Source: Aristolochia californica (taxonomy: Eukaryota; Streptophyta; Magnoliopsida; Piperales; Aristolochiaceae). From it: a DNA stretch of 64,000 nt. Location: contig JARWKL010000014.1 in assembly GCA_029961685.1 (NCBI GenBank), positions 21,276,452 through 21,340,451 on the forward strand. The letters are read 5' to 3'. Positions 1 to 9,457 of the stretch are shown piece by piece (the first letter of the stretch is position 1; the number at the start of each line of letters is the position of its first letter). The notes beneath the pieces are model-generated. The model did not search any database. It had not been told where the DNA came from and worked only from the letters and a program-made list of their open reading frames with translations. The position numbers were made by a program, and so were the translations under genes.

Positions 1-3000
1 ACTCGAATAAAATTATTTGGCGCGACCTCTATTTCAATTTTAGGCTCGAGGCTCGGCTCCGCTCGAACTCAAGTTTGAAGTATTTCAATCAAGCCCAGCT
101 CGATTCCAATTTTAGCCTCAAGGATAGGTTTGGGTCAAGCTTGAATTTGAAGTATTTATATCAAGTCCAACTAGAACATATGCAGGTTCAAGTTCGGTTC
201 TACTCAAACTCAAACTCGATGAAAATTATTGGGCTCGAGCTCCAATTTTAGGCTTGAGGTCGAGTTTGAATTATTTAATTCAAACCCATATAAAAAAAAT
301 GCAGGTTCGATCTTGGCTTGACTCATGCTCGAACTCGATTAAAATTATTGGGCTCGAGCTCGATTCCAATTTTTGGCTCGTCTTGAGCTCTAGTTCATGT
401 TCAAAGTATTTAAATCATGCCCAGCTCAAACATATGTAGGTTCAAGCTTGGCTCAACTCGAGCTCGAACTCATTTAAAATTATTGGGCTCAAGCTCAATT
501 CCAATTTTAGGCTCGAGCTCGAGTTCGAAGTATTAAAATCAAGTCGCTGACATATGCAGTTCGAACTTGGATCAACTTGAGCTCAAACTCAGTTAAAATT
601 ATTTGGCGTGAGCTCGATTCCAATTTAAGGCTAGAGCTCAAGTTCAAAGTATTTAAATCAATCTCAGTTCGAACATACACAGGTATTTTTGGCTCGAACT
701 CATTGAAAATTATTGGGCTCGAGCGTGATTCCAATTTTAGACTCTCAAGTCTCGGCTTGGCTCGACTTTGAAGTATTTAAATCAAGCCTAGCTCAAACAT
801 ATGAAGGTTTGAGCTCAGATCAACATGAGCATGAACTCAGTTAAAATTATTGGGTTGGAGCTCGATTCCAATTTTAGGCTCGATGATGGGCTCGGCTCAA
901 ACTTGATTTTGAAGTATTTAAATCAAGCCCAGCTCGAACATATACAGATTCGAGCTCGGATCGACTCGAGCTCAAACTCAGTCAAAATTATTTGGCTCGA
1001 GCTCGATTCCAATTTTAGGCTCGAGGCGAGGTGAGGTGAAGCTTGGCTTGAGCTCAAATTCGAAGTATCTAAATCAAGCTCAGCTCGAACATACGCAAGT
1101 ACGAGCTCAGCTTCACTCAAGCTCAAACTCGGTCAAAATTATTGGGCTCGAGCTTGATTCCAATTTTTGGCTAAGGCTCGATTCCAATTTTAGGCTCAAC
1201 ATTGGGCTCGGCTCAAGCTTGAGTTTGAAGTATTTATATCAAACCAGCTCAAAAGTATGTAGGTTCAAGCTCGGATCAACTTGAGCTCGAACTTGGTTAA
1301 AATTATTTAGCTCGTGCTCGATTCCAATTTTAAGCTCGAGGCTGGGCTCGGCATGTGATCGAGTTCAAAGTATTTAAATCAAGCACACTCCAACATACAC
1401 AGGTTCAAGCTTGAACTCGGTTAAGATGATTGGGTTTGAGATCGATTTCAATTTTAGGCTCAAGGTTGGGCTCGGCTCAAGCTCGAGTTTGAAGTATTTA
1501 TATCAAACCAAGCTCAAAAGTATGTAGGTTCGAGCTTGGATCAACTTGAACTCGAACTTGGTTAAAATTATTTAGCTCGTGCTCGATTCCAATTTTAGGC
1601 TCGAGGTAGGGTTCGACATGTGAACGAGTTCAAAGTATTTAAATCAAGCCCACTCCAACATACACAGGTTTGAGATCGAACTCGATTACAATGATTGGGC
1701 TCAAGATCGATTCCAATCTTTGGTTTGAGACTGGACTCGGCTTGAGCTTGATTTCAAAGTATTTAAATCAAGCCCACCTCAAACATATGCAGGTACGAGC
1801 TCAAACTTGGTTAAAATATTGGGCTCGAGCTTGATTCCAATTTTAGCCTTGAGGCTGGGCTTGGCTCGAGCTCAAGTTTAAAGTATTTAAATCAAGCTCA
1901 GCTCAAACATATGCAAGTTCAAGCTCGAACTCGATTAAAATTATTGGGCTTGAGGCTAGGATGGGTTCTAGCTCGAGTTTTAAGTATTTAATTCAAGCCC
2001 TATTTTCGAGCTTGACTCGACTCAAGCTCAAACTCAGTTAAAATTATTGGGCTCGAGCTCGATTCCAATTTTAGGCTCGAGGCTGAGCTCGACTGGAGCT
2101 CAAGTTCGACATAGTTAAATCAAGCCCAGCTCGAATATTTGCAAGTTTGAGCACAGATTAACTCGAGTTCGAACTTCGTTTAAATTATTTGGCTCAAGCT
2201 TGATTCCAATTTTAGACTCGAGTCTCGGCTTGACTAGAGCTCGAATTTGAAGTATTTAAATCAAACCCTACTCAAACATACGCAGGTTTGAGCTCGGCTT
2301 GACATGAGTTCGAACTCAGTAAAATTATTGGGCTCGAGTTCGATTCCAATTTTAGGCTCGAGGATGGTCTCAGCTCAAGCTTGAGTAAGAAGTGTTTAAA
2401 TCAAGCCCAGCTTGAACATATGCAGGTTCTTGCTCGTATCAACTCGAGCTTGAACTATGTTGAAATTATTTGGCACGAATTTGATTCCAATTTTAGGCTC
2501 AGCTCAAGCTCAAGCTCGAGTTCAAAGTATTCAAATCAAGCCCAGATCAAATATACGCAAGTTCAAGCTCAAACGCATTTAAAATATTTGGGCTCAAGCT
2601 TGATTCCAATTTTATGCTTGAGGCTCAGTTTGGCTCGAGCTTGAGTTCAAAGTATTGAAATCAAGCCTAGCTTGAACATATGCTGGTTCGAACTTGCATC
2701 GACTTGAGCTCAAACTCAGTTAAAATTATTTGGCACGAGCTCGATTCCAATTTTAGGCTCGAACTTGAATTCTAAGTATTTAAATAAAGTCCAGCTCGAA
2801 CATACACAGTTTTGAGGTCGGCTCAACTCAAGCTCAAACTCATTTAAAATTATTGGGTTCGAGCTTTATTCTAATTTTAGACACGAGGCTCAGTTCGGCT
2901 CAAGCTCGAGTTTGAAGTATTTAAATCAAGCCCAGCTCAAAAATATGTTGGTTCGAGCTCGGATCGACTTGAGTACGAACTCTCTTAAATTATTGTGCTT

Positions 3001-3658
3001 GAACTCGATTCAAATTTTAAGCTCGAGGCTAGGATTGGCTTGAGCTCAAGTTTCAAGTATATAAATCAAGCCCAACTCTAATATATTCAGATTCGAGATC
3101 AGATCGACTAGAAATTAAACTCGGTTAAAATTATTTGGCTTGAGATCGATTCCAATTTTAGGCTTGAGGTTCGACTCGGCTTGAGCTTGAAGTCAAAGTA
3201 TTTAAATCAAGCCTAGCTCGAACATAAGCAGATTCGAGCTTGGCTCAACTCAAGCTCAAACTCAGTTAAAATTATTGGGCTTGAGCTCGATTCCAATTTT
3301 AGGCTCGAGGTTTGGCTCAGCTCAAGCTTGAGTTCAAAGTATTTAAATCAAACCCAGCTTGAACATAGCTTTGAGATCAAATCAACTCGAGCTTGAATTC
3401 GGTTAAATTATTGGCTCATGCTCGATTTCAATTTTACTAGGCTCGGCACGAGCTCGAGTTCAAAGTATTTAAATCAAGCCCAGCTCGAACATATGCAGGT
3501 TCGAGCTCAACTCGACTAACCTCAAACTCGGTTTAAATTATTGGGCTCATGCTCGATTCCAATTTTTGGCTTAAGGTTAGGCTTGGCTCGATCTCAAGTT
3601 CGAAGTATTTAAATATAGCCCAACTCAAACATATGCAGGTCCAAACTCAGCTCGACTC
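1..3658. repeat. Diverged tandem array of about 130-bp units
   Basis: About 28 units follow one another. Each has an anchor like AAGTATTTAAATCAAGCCC, then a GAACATATGCAGGTTCGAGC-like stretch, an AAAATTATTGGGCTCGAGC-like stretch, and GATTCCAATTTTAGGCTCGA. Anchor spacing varies from about 100 to 165 bp, so this is an old satellite or minisatellite and not a recent expansion. The units are dense in the palindromes GAGCTC, CTCGAG and AAGCTT, and many CG positions are TG or CA in neighbouring copies. The array runs off the left edge and stops abruptly at an LTR boundary. No gene is visible in it; open frames here are low-complexity Ser/Leu/Glu strings. It could be a satellite or the subterminal repeats of a large transposon. 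Confidence 0.9.
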
Positions 3659-4109
3659 TATTGAATTTATGGAAAAGAGAAATACTTCATTGACTTGTTG
3701 TAATCAGAGTACATGAACCTCTATTTATAACAGGGGAAGGTAGTAGAATCCAATTATAATTAAACTACTTTTCTCCCAATTACACCCAAACTCTAACACT
3801 TAAATATAAATTCTAGCATAATTAAATAACCCAATATAAATAGAATACTAACATGACTAAAACACCTTTAAACTTAAACTCTTCTGTGAGACCTCCTTCG
3901 ATAATAATTGTGGCTCCGTAAGACTTCTTCTTCTATAAGACTTCTTATTATGTAAGACTCATATTGCCACCTCATGTGATCATGGTGGGTCCCACCAGTT
4001 CATGTGATCATGGTGGGTCCATATCTTATGGGCTTGGGCCCATCTTCCAACACACTTGGATATGTGGGCCTTCCTTGGTCGTGTGGGCTTGGGCCCATCT
4101 ACCTATACT
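3659..4109 (-). repeat. F1-family LTR (3' LTR of a minus-strand copy, E0)
   Basis: On the minus strand this LTR runs from a degraded TGTTGG end to ...ATAAATTCAATA, and it matches the other F1 LTRs in the window. It holds the F1 motifs: repeats around ATGGGCCCAAGCCCA in U3, GTGGGACCCACCATGATCAC, and a TATA region (plus-strand TCTATTTATAA) near the U3/R border. The right end is degraded (CTACCTATA where CTTCCAACA is expected), but a polypurine tract follows directly. Confidence 0.85.
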
Positions 4110-5064
4110 CCCCCTCAAGTTGGGGGTGAGAGAACATCATGAACTCCCCGCTTGCTACAAATGATGTATAGGATCTTCTCGTATAAAATTGCAGTCCTCC
4201 ATATCTTCCATCACTCTCCCTCACGTTGGTGCTCTCTTCCATGAGGCCTAGCTGGCATAAGATAAGTAAGAGTAAAATCACTTCAAGTCGTATGACATCT
4301 CTCCATACTCTAGTCACCCATGCTAGATGTAGGACACACTCCTATCATTCGCAGGTAGTGGGTCTATATGCAGTGCTTAGAAGTGTCATAAAACTCCTCC
4401 ATTACCGTGTCTGTCCACAGGACAACGACTCTCAAGTGGTACGAGTAATAAATGCCAATTAAGGGGTGTAACATATATGTAGTAATAAGCTCCTCAATCA
4501 CGGTGTCCCAACCTGGGCACCGATTCTCACTGGTAGAAATGGGTGATAAATGCATATAAAAATAGCATCGGAGTTGACAACTTCTTACGACGAGGATGTC
4601 TCACTGGTCACCGCAATGATACATCTCTACTCTCTTTGGTTTTTCGCTCTGTTCGGAATTGGAGAAGACGACTCTGTTGTGAGAATGTTGAGTCTAGTTT
4701 CTGCTTCGTGAGGAAGACGACTCATTGTTCAGCGCAGTGAAGAAGATGAAGGTATTCCGAGAGTCCTTCGGCGCTGTGAATTTCTAGACTGTTTTCGTCG
4801 AGAGACCTTCGGTTTAAAGGAAGTGATTTTCAGGGCTCCATGATTTAAGGTCATGGAGAAAAAGACATTGAGAGAAAACAAGAGGAATAAAAGGTTATGG
4901 ACTTACAACACCCATATAAATAAAAAGGATCAACGAAAGCAATGCTCCAACAGGGTTGGCCAATAGGGGTAAGTGAGAGTCAAATAAAAGGATGGTAGGA
5001 TCAAGGTTGTCAAATAACCAATGGGTAATGGGTAATGAGGAAGATCTGATGCTAAGACCACCAT
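4110..5064 (-). mobile_element. Internal 3' remnant of F1 copy E0
   Basis: Positions 4110-4128 (CTCCCCCTCAAGTTGGGGG) are the polypurine tract read on the minus strand. The following F1 internal sequence matches the plus-strand copy at 13178-13690 in reverse. Family similarity is clear to about 4555 and again at about 4960-5060, where GAGAGTCAAATAAAAGGATGG matches 37665 onward. Positions 4556-4940 have no F1 counterpart here and show nothing I recognise. No gag or pol coding is visible. Confidence 0.7.
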
Positions 5065-5245
5065 GTGATTTATTTTTCTCTTATATATTGAATATTTTTT
5101 TTGTGTTGAAGTATTCCTATGAGTTGGAATTTGTTTTGCCATGAAATTGCTCTCTGTTTTCCAAGAAAGGCCTTGTCTAAAGTTGCTCTCTGTTTTATGG
5201 TTGAGTTCGGATTAAGGGTAAGAGTTGCATCTATTCTCTTCTCTC
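5065..5245. other. Unassigned AT-rich spacer
   Basis: This is T-rich DNA with two short repeats of TTGCTCTCTGTTTT (near 5146 and 5181). I see no coding sequence, LTR end or target duplication. Confidence 0.4.
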
Positions 5246-5482
5246 TATTATGGAAGAAGATCTCACAGAAGAGTTTTAATTTAAAGGTGTTTTAGTCATG
5301 TTAGTCTTCTATTTATATTGGGTTATTTAATTATGCTAGGACTTATCTTTAAGTGTTAGAGTTTGGGTGTAATTGGGATAAAGGTAGTTTAATTGTAATT
5401 GGACTCTACTACCTTCATCTATTATAAATAGAGATTCATGTACTCTGATTAAATAAATTAATGAATTATTCATAAATTCAAC
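5246..5482 (+). repeat. F1a 5' LTR, 5'-truncated, with TATA box
   Basis: The first half of the LTR is missing: homology to complete F1 LTRs begins at about 5246. TATAAATA lies at 5423-5430 and the LTR ends ATAAATTCAACA at 5482. The TATA position fits a Pol II retroelement promoter at the U3/R junction, but with most of U3 gone this copy is probably not active. Confidence 0.8.
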
Positions 5483-5494
5483 ATGGTATCAGAG
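5483..5494 (+). other. Primer-binding site of F1a (initiator-Met tRNA type)
   Basis: TGGTATCAGAGC directly follows the LTR CA end with no gap. It is complementary to the 3' end of plant initiator-Met tRNA, the usual primer for plant LTR retrotransposons. Confidence 0.9.
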
Positions 5495-6744
5495 CAAGTT
5501 CTGTGAGTTGACTTAGTCAACCCACAGAAGTAATGTGATATTTTCTGATTTATTTATCTTTTTTTCAACTTTTAATATTTCAGTTTATATATTTATGGAA
5601 ATATATTCGAGTTTACTTTCCAAGGAAAAATTATTTTTGCCAATCGGAGTTATCTACAAAGAGAAATCGATATTTGAAGCAACGAAGGTCAGATTGCAAA
5701 AGAGGTTTGAGCAGCAGTAAAAATCTTCAACTTTCGAGCTATTTCATGCTATCAAGAACGAGAATTTATATTGATAATTATATATCAAAAGAAATATTTG
5801 TAATTCTATTTTCTTACCTATTCAACCAATTCTCGATCTGAGTTTTTTATAAGGATATATTGATCTTGGAAGAGTCAATGGTCATTCTAGAAAAAAGGGA
5901 AAGAGTACTTAGTTTGTCATAGACCAAAATCTATCAGATTATATATCTCAATAGAAGTATATTTTATGAAGATAACTTATACTTGGATGAAATGTATTTA
6001 AGTCTAGTTTTATAAGGAGAAAATTTCATGTTAATCTGATCTATATTTAAGGATATATTTGTATTGGAAGAATCAGAGGTCATACTAGTATCCTGTTGCA
6101 TTGAGAAATCCGAATTTAAGCCGATTGTTTTGCATCACTTTTTGAGTTGTTGTTATTGATCAACTATATCAGGAAAATATCTCACTTACCCTTTTTTTGT
6201 TACTAGATCTATGTTATTTGGTTCAAGCTAGGAACACTTCCATTGCCTCCCAGCTTGAAGGGGATAAGTAGAAGAAATACAAGAAAGAGGTATTTTATTC
6301 CATATGTTGTGGTAAATTTTATGTGACCAAAATATTCAAGAAAGGAGGAGAACAGAAGAAAATGCTTTTTCATCTAAGAAGAAATTTTTTACAGCAAAGA
6401 AAATTGAAGATCAAGAATCCTAACTCGTAGTAATAATAGTGCATATTATTGGTGATACCTGACTCGGCTCAACTCAATACTCGGCTCGACTCGATTCTAT
6501 TTCTGCATCTGGATTATTATTTTGAGGTATCCGCAACATATTCCTTGGTCAACATATTGCATTGGATTATTTCATGGGTCCTTTTTACAAGGATTTTTAT
6601 TATTTTGGTTCATGTTATAGGGGCCTAGGCCCATTTCAACTACAGCTATTGTGTCTCTTTAGATGAGACATTATTATTGAAGAAGTCGTGGCCTCAGCAT
6701 CCTATCTTCATGTTTACCTATTACCTATTGGTTATTTGATAACC

Positions 6745-7644
6745 TGTTACAATGTGGGACCCACCATGGTGTGCTAGTGGGACCTACCATGAGGACGTGG
6801 GACCCATAAAGATACCACGAGCTGGCAACCTTATCAATATGAGCTGGAAGATCATGTGGGACCCACACGGATAAGGCCATGAGCTGGCCTCCTTCCTTAT
6901 ATTCACGTGAATGAAGAAAGAGTTCTAGTTCATCTCATATTAGTCTTCTTGAAGATTGTGTTGATAGACTTATCGTAGAGTTAGATTGGAATGTAATCAG
7001 GAGATTGAAAGGCTAATTGTATAAGGACTCTATCTCTTCCTCTACTATAAATAGAGGTGTAATTCAGAATTAATCAAGTTACACATCTCTGTTATGGTCT
7101 TGGGTTAAGTACCTATGCCTTCCGCTTTTGACAGGCCGGTCTTTTGGGCAGTATTGGCTAGGTGTTTAACATTTGGTATCAGAGTAGGCTCCCATGTCGC
7201 GAGTTTGATTCTCGAAAATGGCACAGAGGCTGGATTAAAATTACTGGTAGGGTCAGCAGAAACCGGGTCGAGCCAGTGTCGCTACGTCGTGCGCAAAGGC
7301 TGGATTAAAATTACAGGTAGGGTCGGCAAAAACCAGGTCTAGCCTGTGTCGTTGCGCCCCTGTGGTCGTCGGCTCGTGAAGGTGGGGTGTAATGTTATGG
7401 TCCTGGGTTAAGTACTTGCCTTCTTCTCTTGATAGGCCGGTCTTTTGGGTAGTATTGGCTAGGTGCTTAACAATCTCCTTCTTGAATTAATCTCTCTCTC
7501 TCTCTCTCTCTCTTTTCTTGGTGACACCTCTCTTTTCTCTTTTCATTTTTCTTCTCTCTACCCGAGAGCTCTTCTTCCCTTTTCTTATTTTTCTTTCTTC
7601 TTTCTCTTACTCAGAATATTGGGAAAGGGATCCTAAATTCAACA
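6745..7644 (+). repeat. K 5' LTR with inserted TRIM-1
   Basis: Without TRIM-1 and one target copy the LTR is about 512 bp. It has GTGGGACCCAC repeats in U3, TATAAATA at 7046-7053, a (CT)n run near 7489-7514, and ends GGGATCCTAAATTCAACA. The primer-binding site TGGTATCAGAGC follows at 7645-7656. Confidence 0.87.
7090..7472 (+). mobile_element. TRIM-1: 383-bp terminal-repeat retrotransposon in miniature
   Basis: Two direct terminal repeats of about 80 bp, both TGTTATGGTC...TTAACA, flank about 220 bp. Next to the left repeat is TTTGGTATCAGAGT (primer-binding site); before the right repeat is GGTGGGGTG (polypurine tract). Perfect ATCTC duplications lie at 7085-7089 and 7473-7477. The empty site is preserved in K's other LTR near 8866 (ACACATCTCCTTCTTGAG). 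The interior holds two imperfect 70-bp repeats starting at 7227 and 7297. It has no coding capacity, as usual for TRIMs. I saw no 5S rRNA-like sequence, so it is not Cassandra-like. Confidence 0.93.
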
Positions 7645-7656
7645 TGGTATCAGAGC
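7645..7656 (+). other. K primer-binding site
   Basis: TGGTATCAGAGC lies immediately after the CA end of the K 5' LTR and matches the initiator-Met tRNA 3' end. Confidence 0.9.
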
Positions 7657-8153
7657 ATTAAATTTAGGATCCCTCGTCAAAAGGAATGTTCTAAAGAAGT
7701 GATGATCAACACCACTCAAAGAAGGCTCTTTTGTGAAGAAATATCACAAACCGTGAGATAAGTGCTTAAAATTTTTTTTCATTCATGTTACTGATTTCAA
7801 AATTTAGAAGATGATTTAAAGATGAGTATGTGAATGCTTTCATCTTATTATATTATGGATATGCATGCCTCTTTATCTAGAAGAAGTTATCAAAACAGTT
7901 TTGTCAGTTTGGAAATTCTGTTAACAGAAACTAGTCCATGATCAGATTGTTGAAATTTTTTTCCGTGGGAACAAGAGTCCCCTGATATAAAAGATTTTTA
8001 TTAAGTCTCTTATGAGTGGTATTAGAGAAAAAATCAGAATAATGATTTAGCATCAATGCTAAAGTTCCCCATACATCGAGTTGTTTGAAGAATACTACTT
8101 GGAGTTATTGTTAGAATTTTTTTGAAGAAGGGCCTATCATGGCTTAACAGAAT

Positions 8154-8800
8154 ATGAATATCAAAAGTGATATACTGAGAATTACCATCGTAGCCTTACA
8201 TGGGGTATCAAATTTTATGAGTTGGTCTACATCGGTTCGGAGGTTCCTTATAACAAAGGACCTACTTGGTCACCTCACCCCCCGAGGACCACCTATTGAT
8301 GAAGATGATATTTTTTATAGCAAATGGTTGAAAAATGATACCTTGGTAATCAGTTGGCTAATCAACATCATGGAAGAACATGTCTCCAACAATGTCATTC
8401 ATCATGACAGTGCTAAACAAATTTGGGAGACATGTGCTAAACTGTACTCTTGCCCGGATACTCTACATAGACCATATGACATTCTCCAAAGAATGTTGAA
8501 TACTAAACAAGGAGAAAGTATCCATGAGTACTTGGCTTGCTTTAGAGGCTTTCTTCAAGAGTGGAAGTTAGCTCAGCCTTCAGCCACAAATATTTCTATC
8601 CAAGACAAGCAGAAGGAAGTCTTAATTACTGCTATTTGCCTTGCAAATATTAAACCCCATCTTGAGATTTTCCCAAGAGTCAACTTCTAAGTGCTTCTGT
8701 TGTCCACAAGTTTGATGATGTATGTGCAACACTACTTCATATTCCAAATACTTCTTCCTCCACTTCTGAAGTATCATCCGCTATGTATTCCGATCATAGT
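8154..8800 (+). pseudogene. Copia gag of K, truncated
   Basis: A 178-residue frame begins MNIKSDILRITIV and matches the copia gag (UBN2-type) family. Landmarks include SWSTSVRRFL, VISWLINIMEEHVSNN, IWETCAKLYS, IHEYLACFRGFLQEWKLAQ and CLANIKPHLE. The same gag occurs at 22936-24624 (minus) and 63320-64000. A frameshift near 8690 ends the frame, and gag-like sequence continues in another frame (VHKFDDVCATLLHI) to the deletion junction. The zinc knuckle and pol are missing, so it cannot support transposition. Confidence 0.88.
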
Positions 8801-8802
8801 TG

Positions 8803-8885
8803 TTTAAGGACTCTATCTCTTCCTCTACTATAAATAGAGGTGTTGTAATTCAGAATTAATCAAGTTACACATCTCCTTCTTGAGT

Positions 8886-8943
<58 letters not shown>

Positions 8944-9070
8944 TTGGCGCCACCTCTCTTTACTCTTTTGTTTTTTCTTCTCTCTACCCAAGAGCTCTTC
9001 TTCCCTCTTCTTTTCTTTCTTTCTTCTTTCTCTTGCTCGGAATATTGAAAAAGGGATCCTAAATTCAACA
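8803..9070 (+). repeat. K 3' LTR, 5'-truncated
   Basis: This matches the second half of the K 5' LTR, from TAAGGACTCTATCTC to CAACA, including the TATA box and a longer (TC)n tract (about 8889-8939, against about 26 bp in the 5' LTR). It has no TRIM, so it preserves the TRIM-1 target. Confidence 0.88.
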
Positions 9071-9340
9071 CAACCTTACTCCTACCATCCCTTATTTGAC
9101 TCTCACATACATCTTTGGTCCAACCTTGTGTGTGTTGCTTCAGTTGGGAGTTTAAGTCTACCATGGTTGGGTGTTTTAAGTCTATTGAGACTTTTTTATG
9201 TACCCATGGGTCTTTTATCACCGTCTTGTGAATGACAGGCATTACCCACTTATTACATCTTTTATCGTTGTCTTGTGAATGACAGACATTTATCACGTAT
9301 CACATCGTCGTCTTGTGAATAACAAGTATTTATCACCCAT
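9071..9340 (+). mobile_element. F1a internal segment with roughly 50-bp tandem repeats
   Basis: Positions 9071-9200 match the reverse complement of 37580-37690. From about 9200 to 9340 the motif GTCTTGTGAATGACAG(G/A)CATT recurs three times, near 9221, 9271 and 9310. The same repeat, reversed, is the sequence that abuts the F1 LTRs at 14151 and 37275. Confidence 0.75.
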
Positions 9341-9457
9341 AAATTATCCTCTACCTGCTACTCTAGATGCTATAAAGTCCATAACATCACTTCCCTCCTG
9401 GAGAACACAAGCTCGAAGGTAGGTGGGCTTATCCGTGCTGATGTCGGAAACCATGCA

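Larger units (their letters stand above)
6745..9070 (+). mobile_element. K: internally deleted Ty1/copia element in F1a
   Basis: It begins TGTTACAATGTGGG and ends CCTAAATTCAACA. Flanks are TAACC (6740-6744) and CAACC (9071-9075), a 5-bp duplication with one change; the uninterrupted F1 sequence reads GACAACCTTGATCCTACC. Inside are a full 5' LTR (itself hit by TRIM-1), a primer-binding site, a copia gag, and then the second half of the 3' LTR. All of pol and the start of the 3' LTR are gone, with the junction near 8800. Confidence 0.88.

Noticed and set aside
254..2644. Several open frames of 60-90 codons in the tandem array
   Set aside because: They are Ser/Leu/Glu-rich, occur on both strands, and repeat with the array period. 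No gene signal.
5483..5500. TGGTATCAGAGC sites as tRNA gene pieces
   Set aside because: They lie next to LTR ends and are primer-binding sites. No tRNA fold follows.
7090..7472. TRIM-1 as a Cassandra-type element with 5S rRNA sequence
   Set aside because: The terminal repeats show no 5S-like internal promoter boxes that I can recognise.
8865..9296. 143-codon minus-strand frame with Arg-Glu repeats
   Set aside because: It is the translation of a (TC)n microsatellite in the K LTR.
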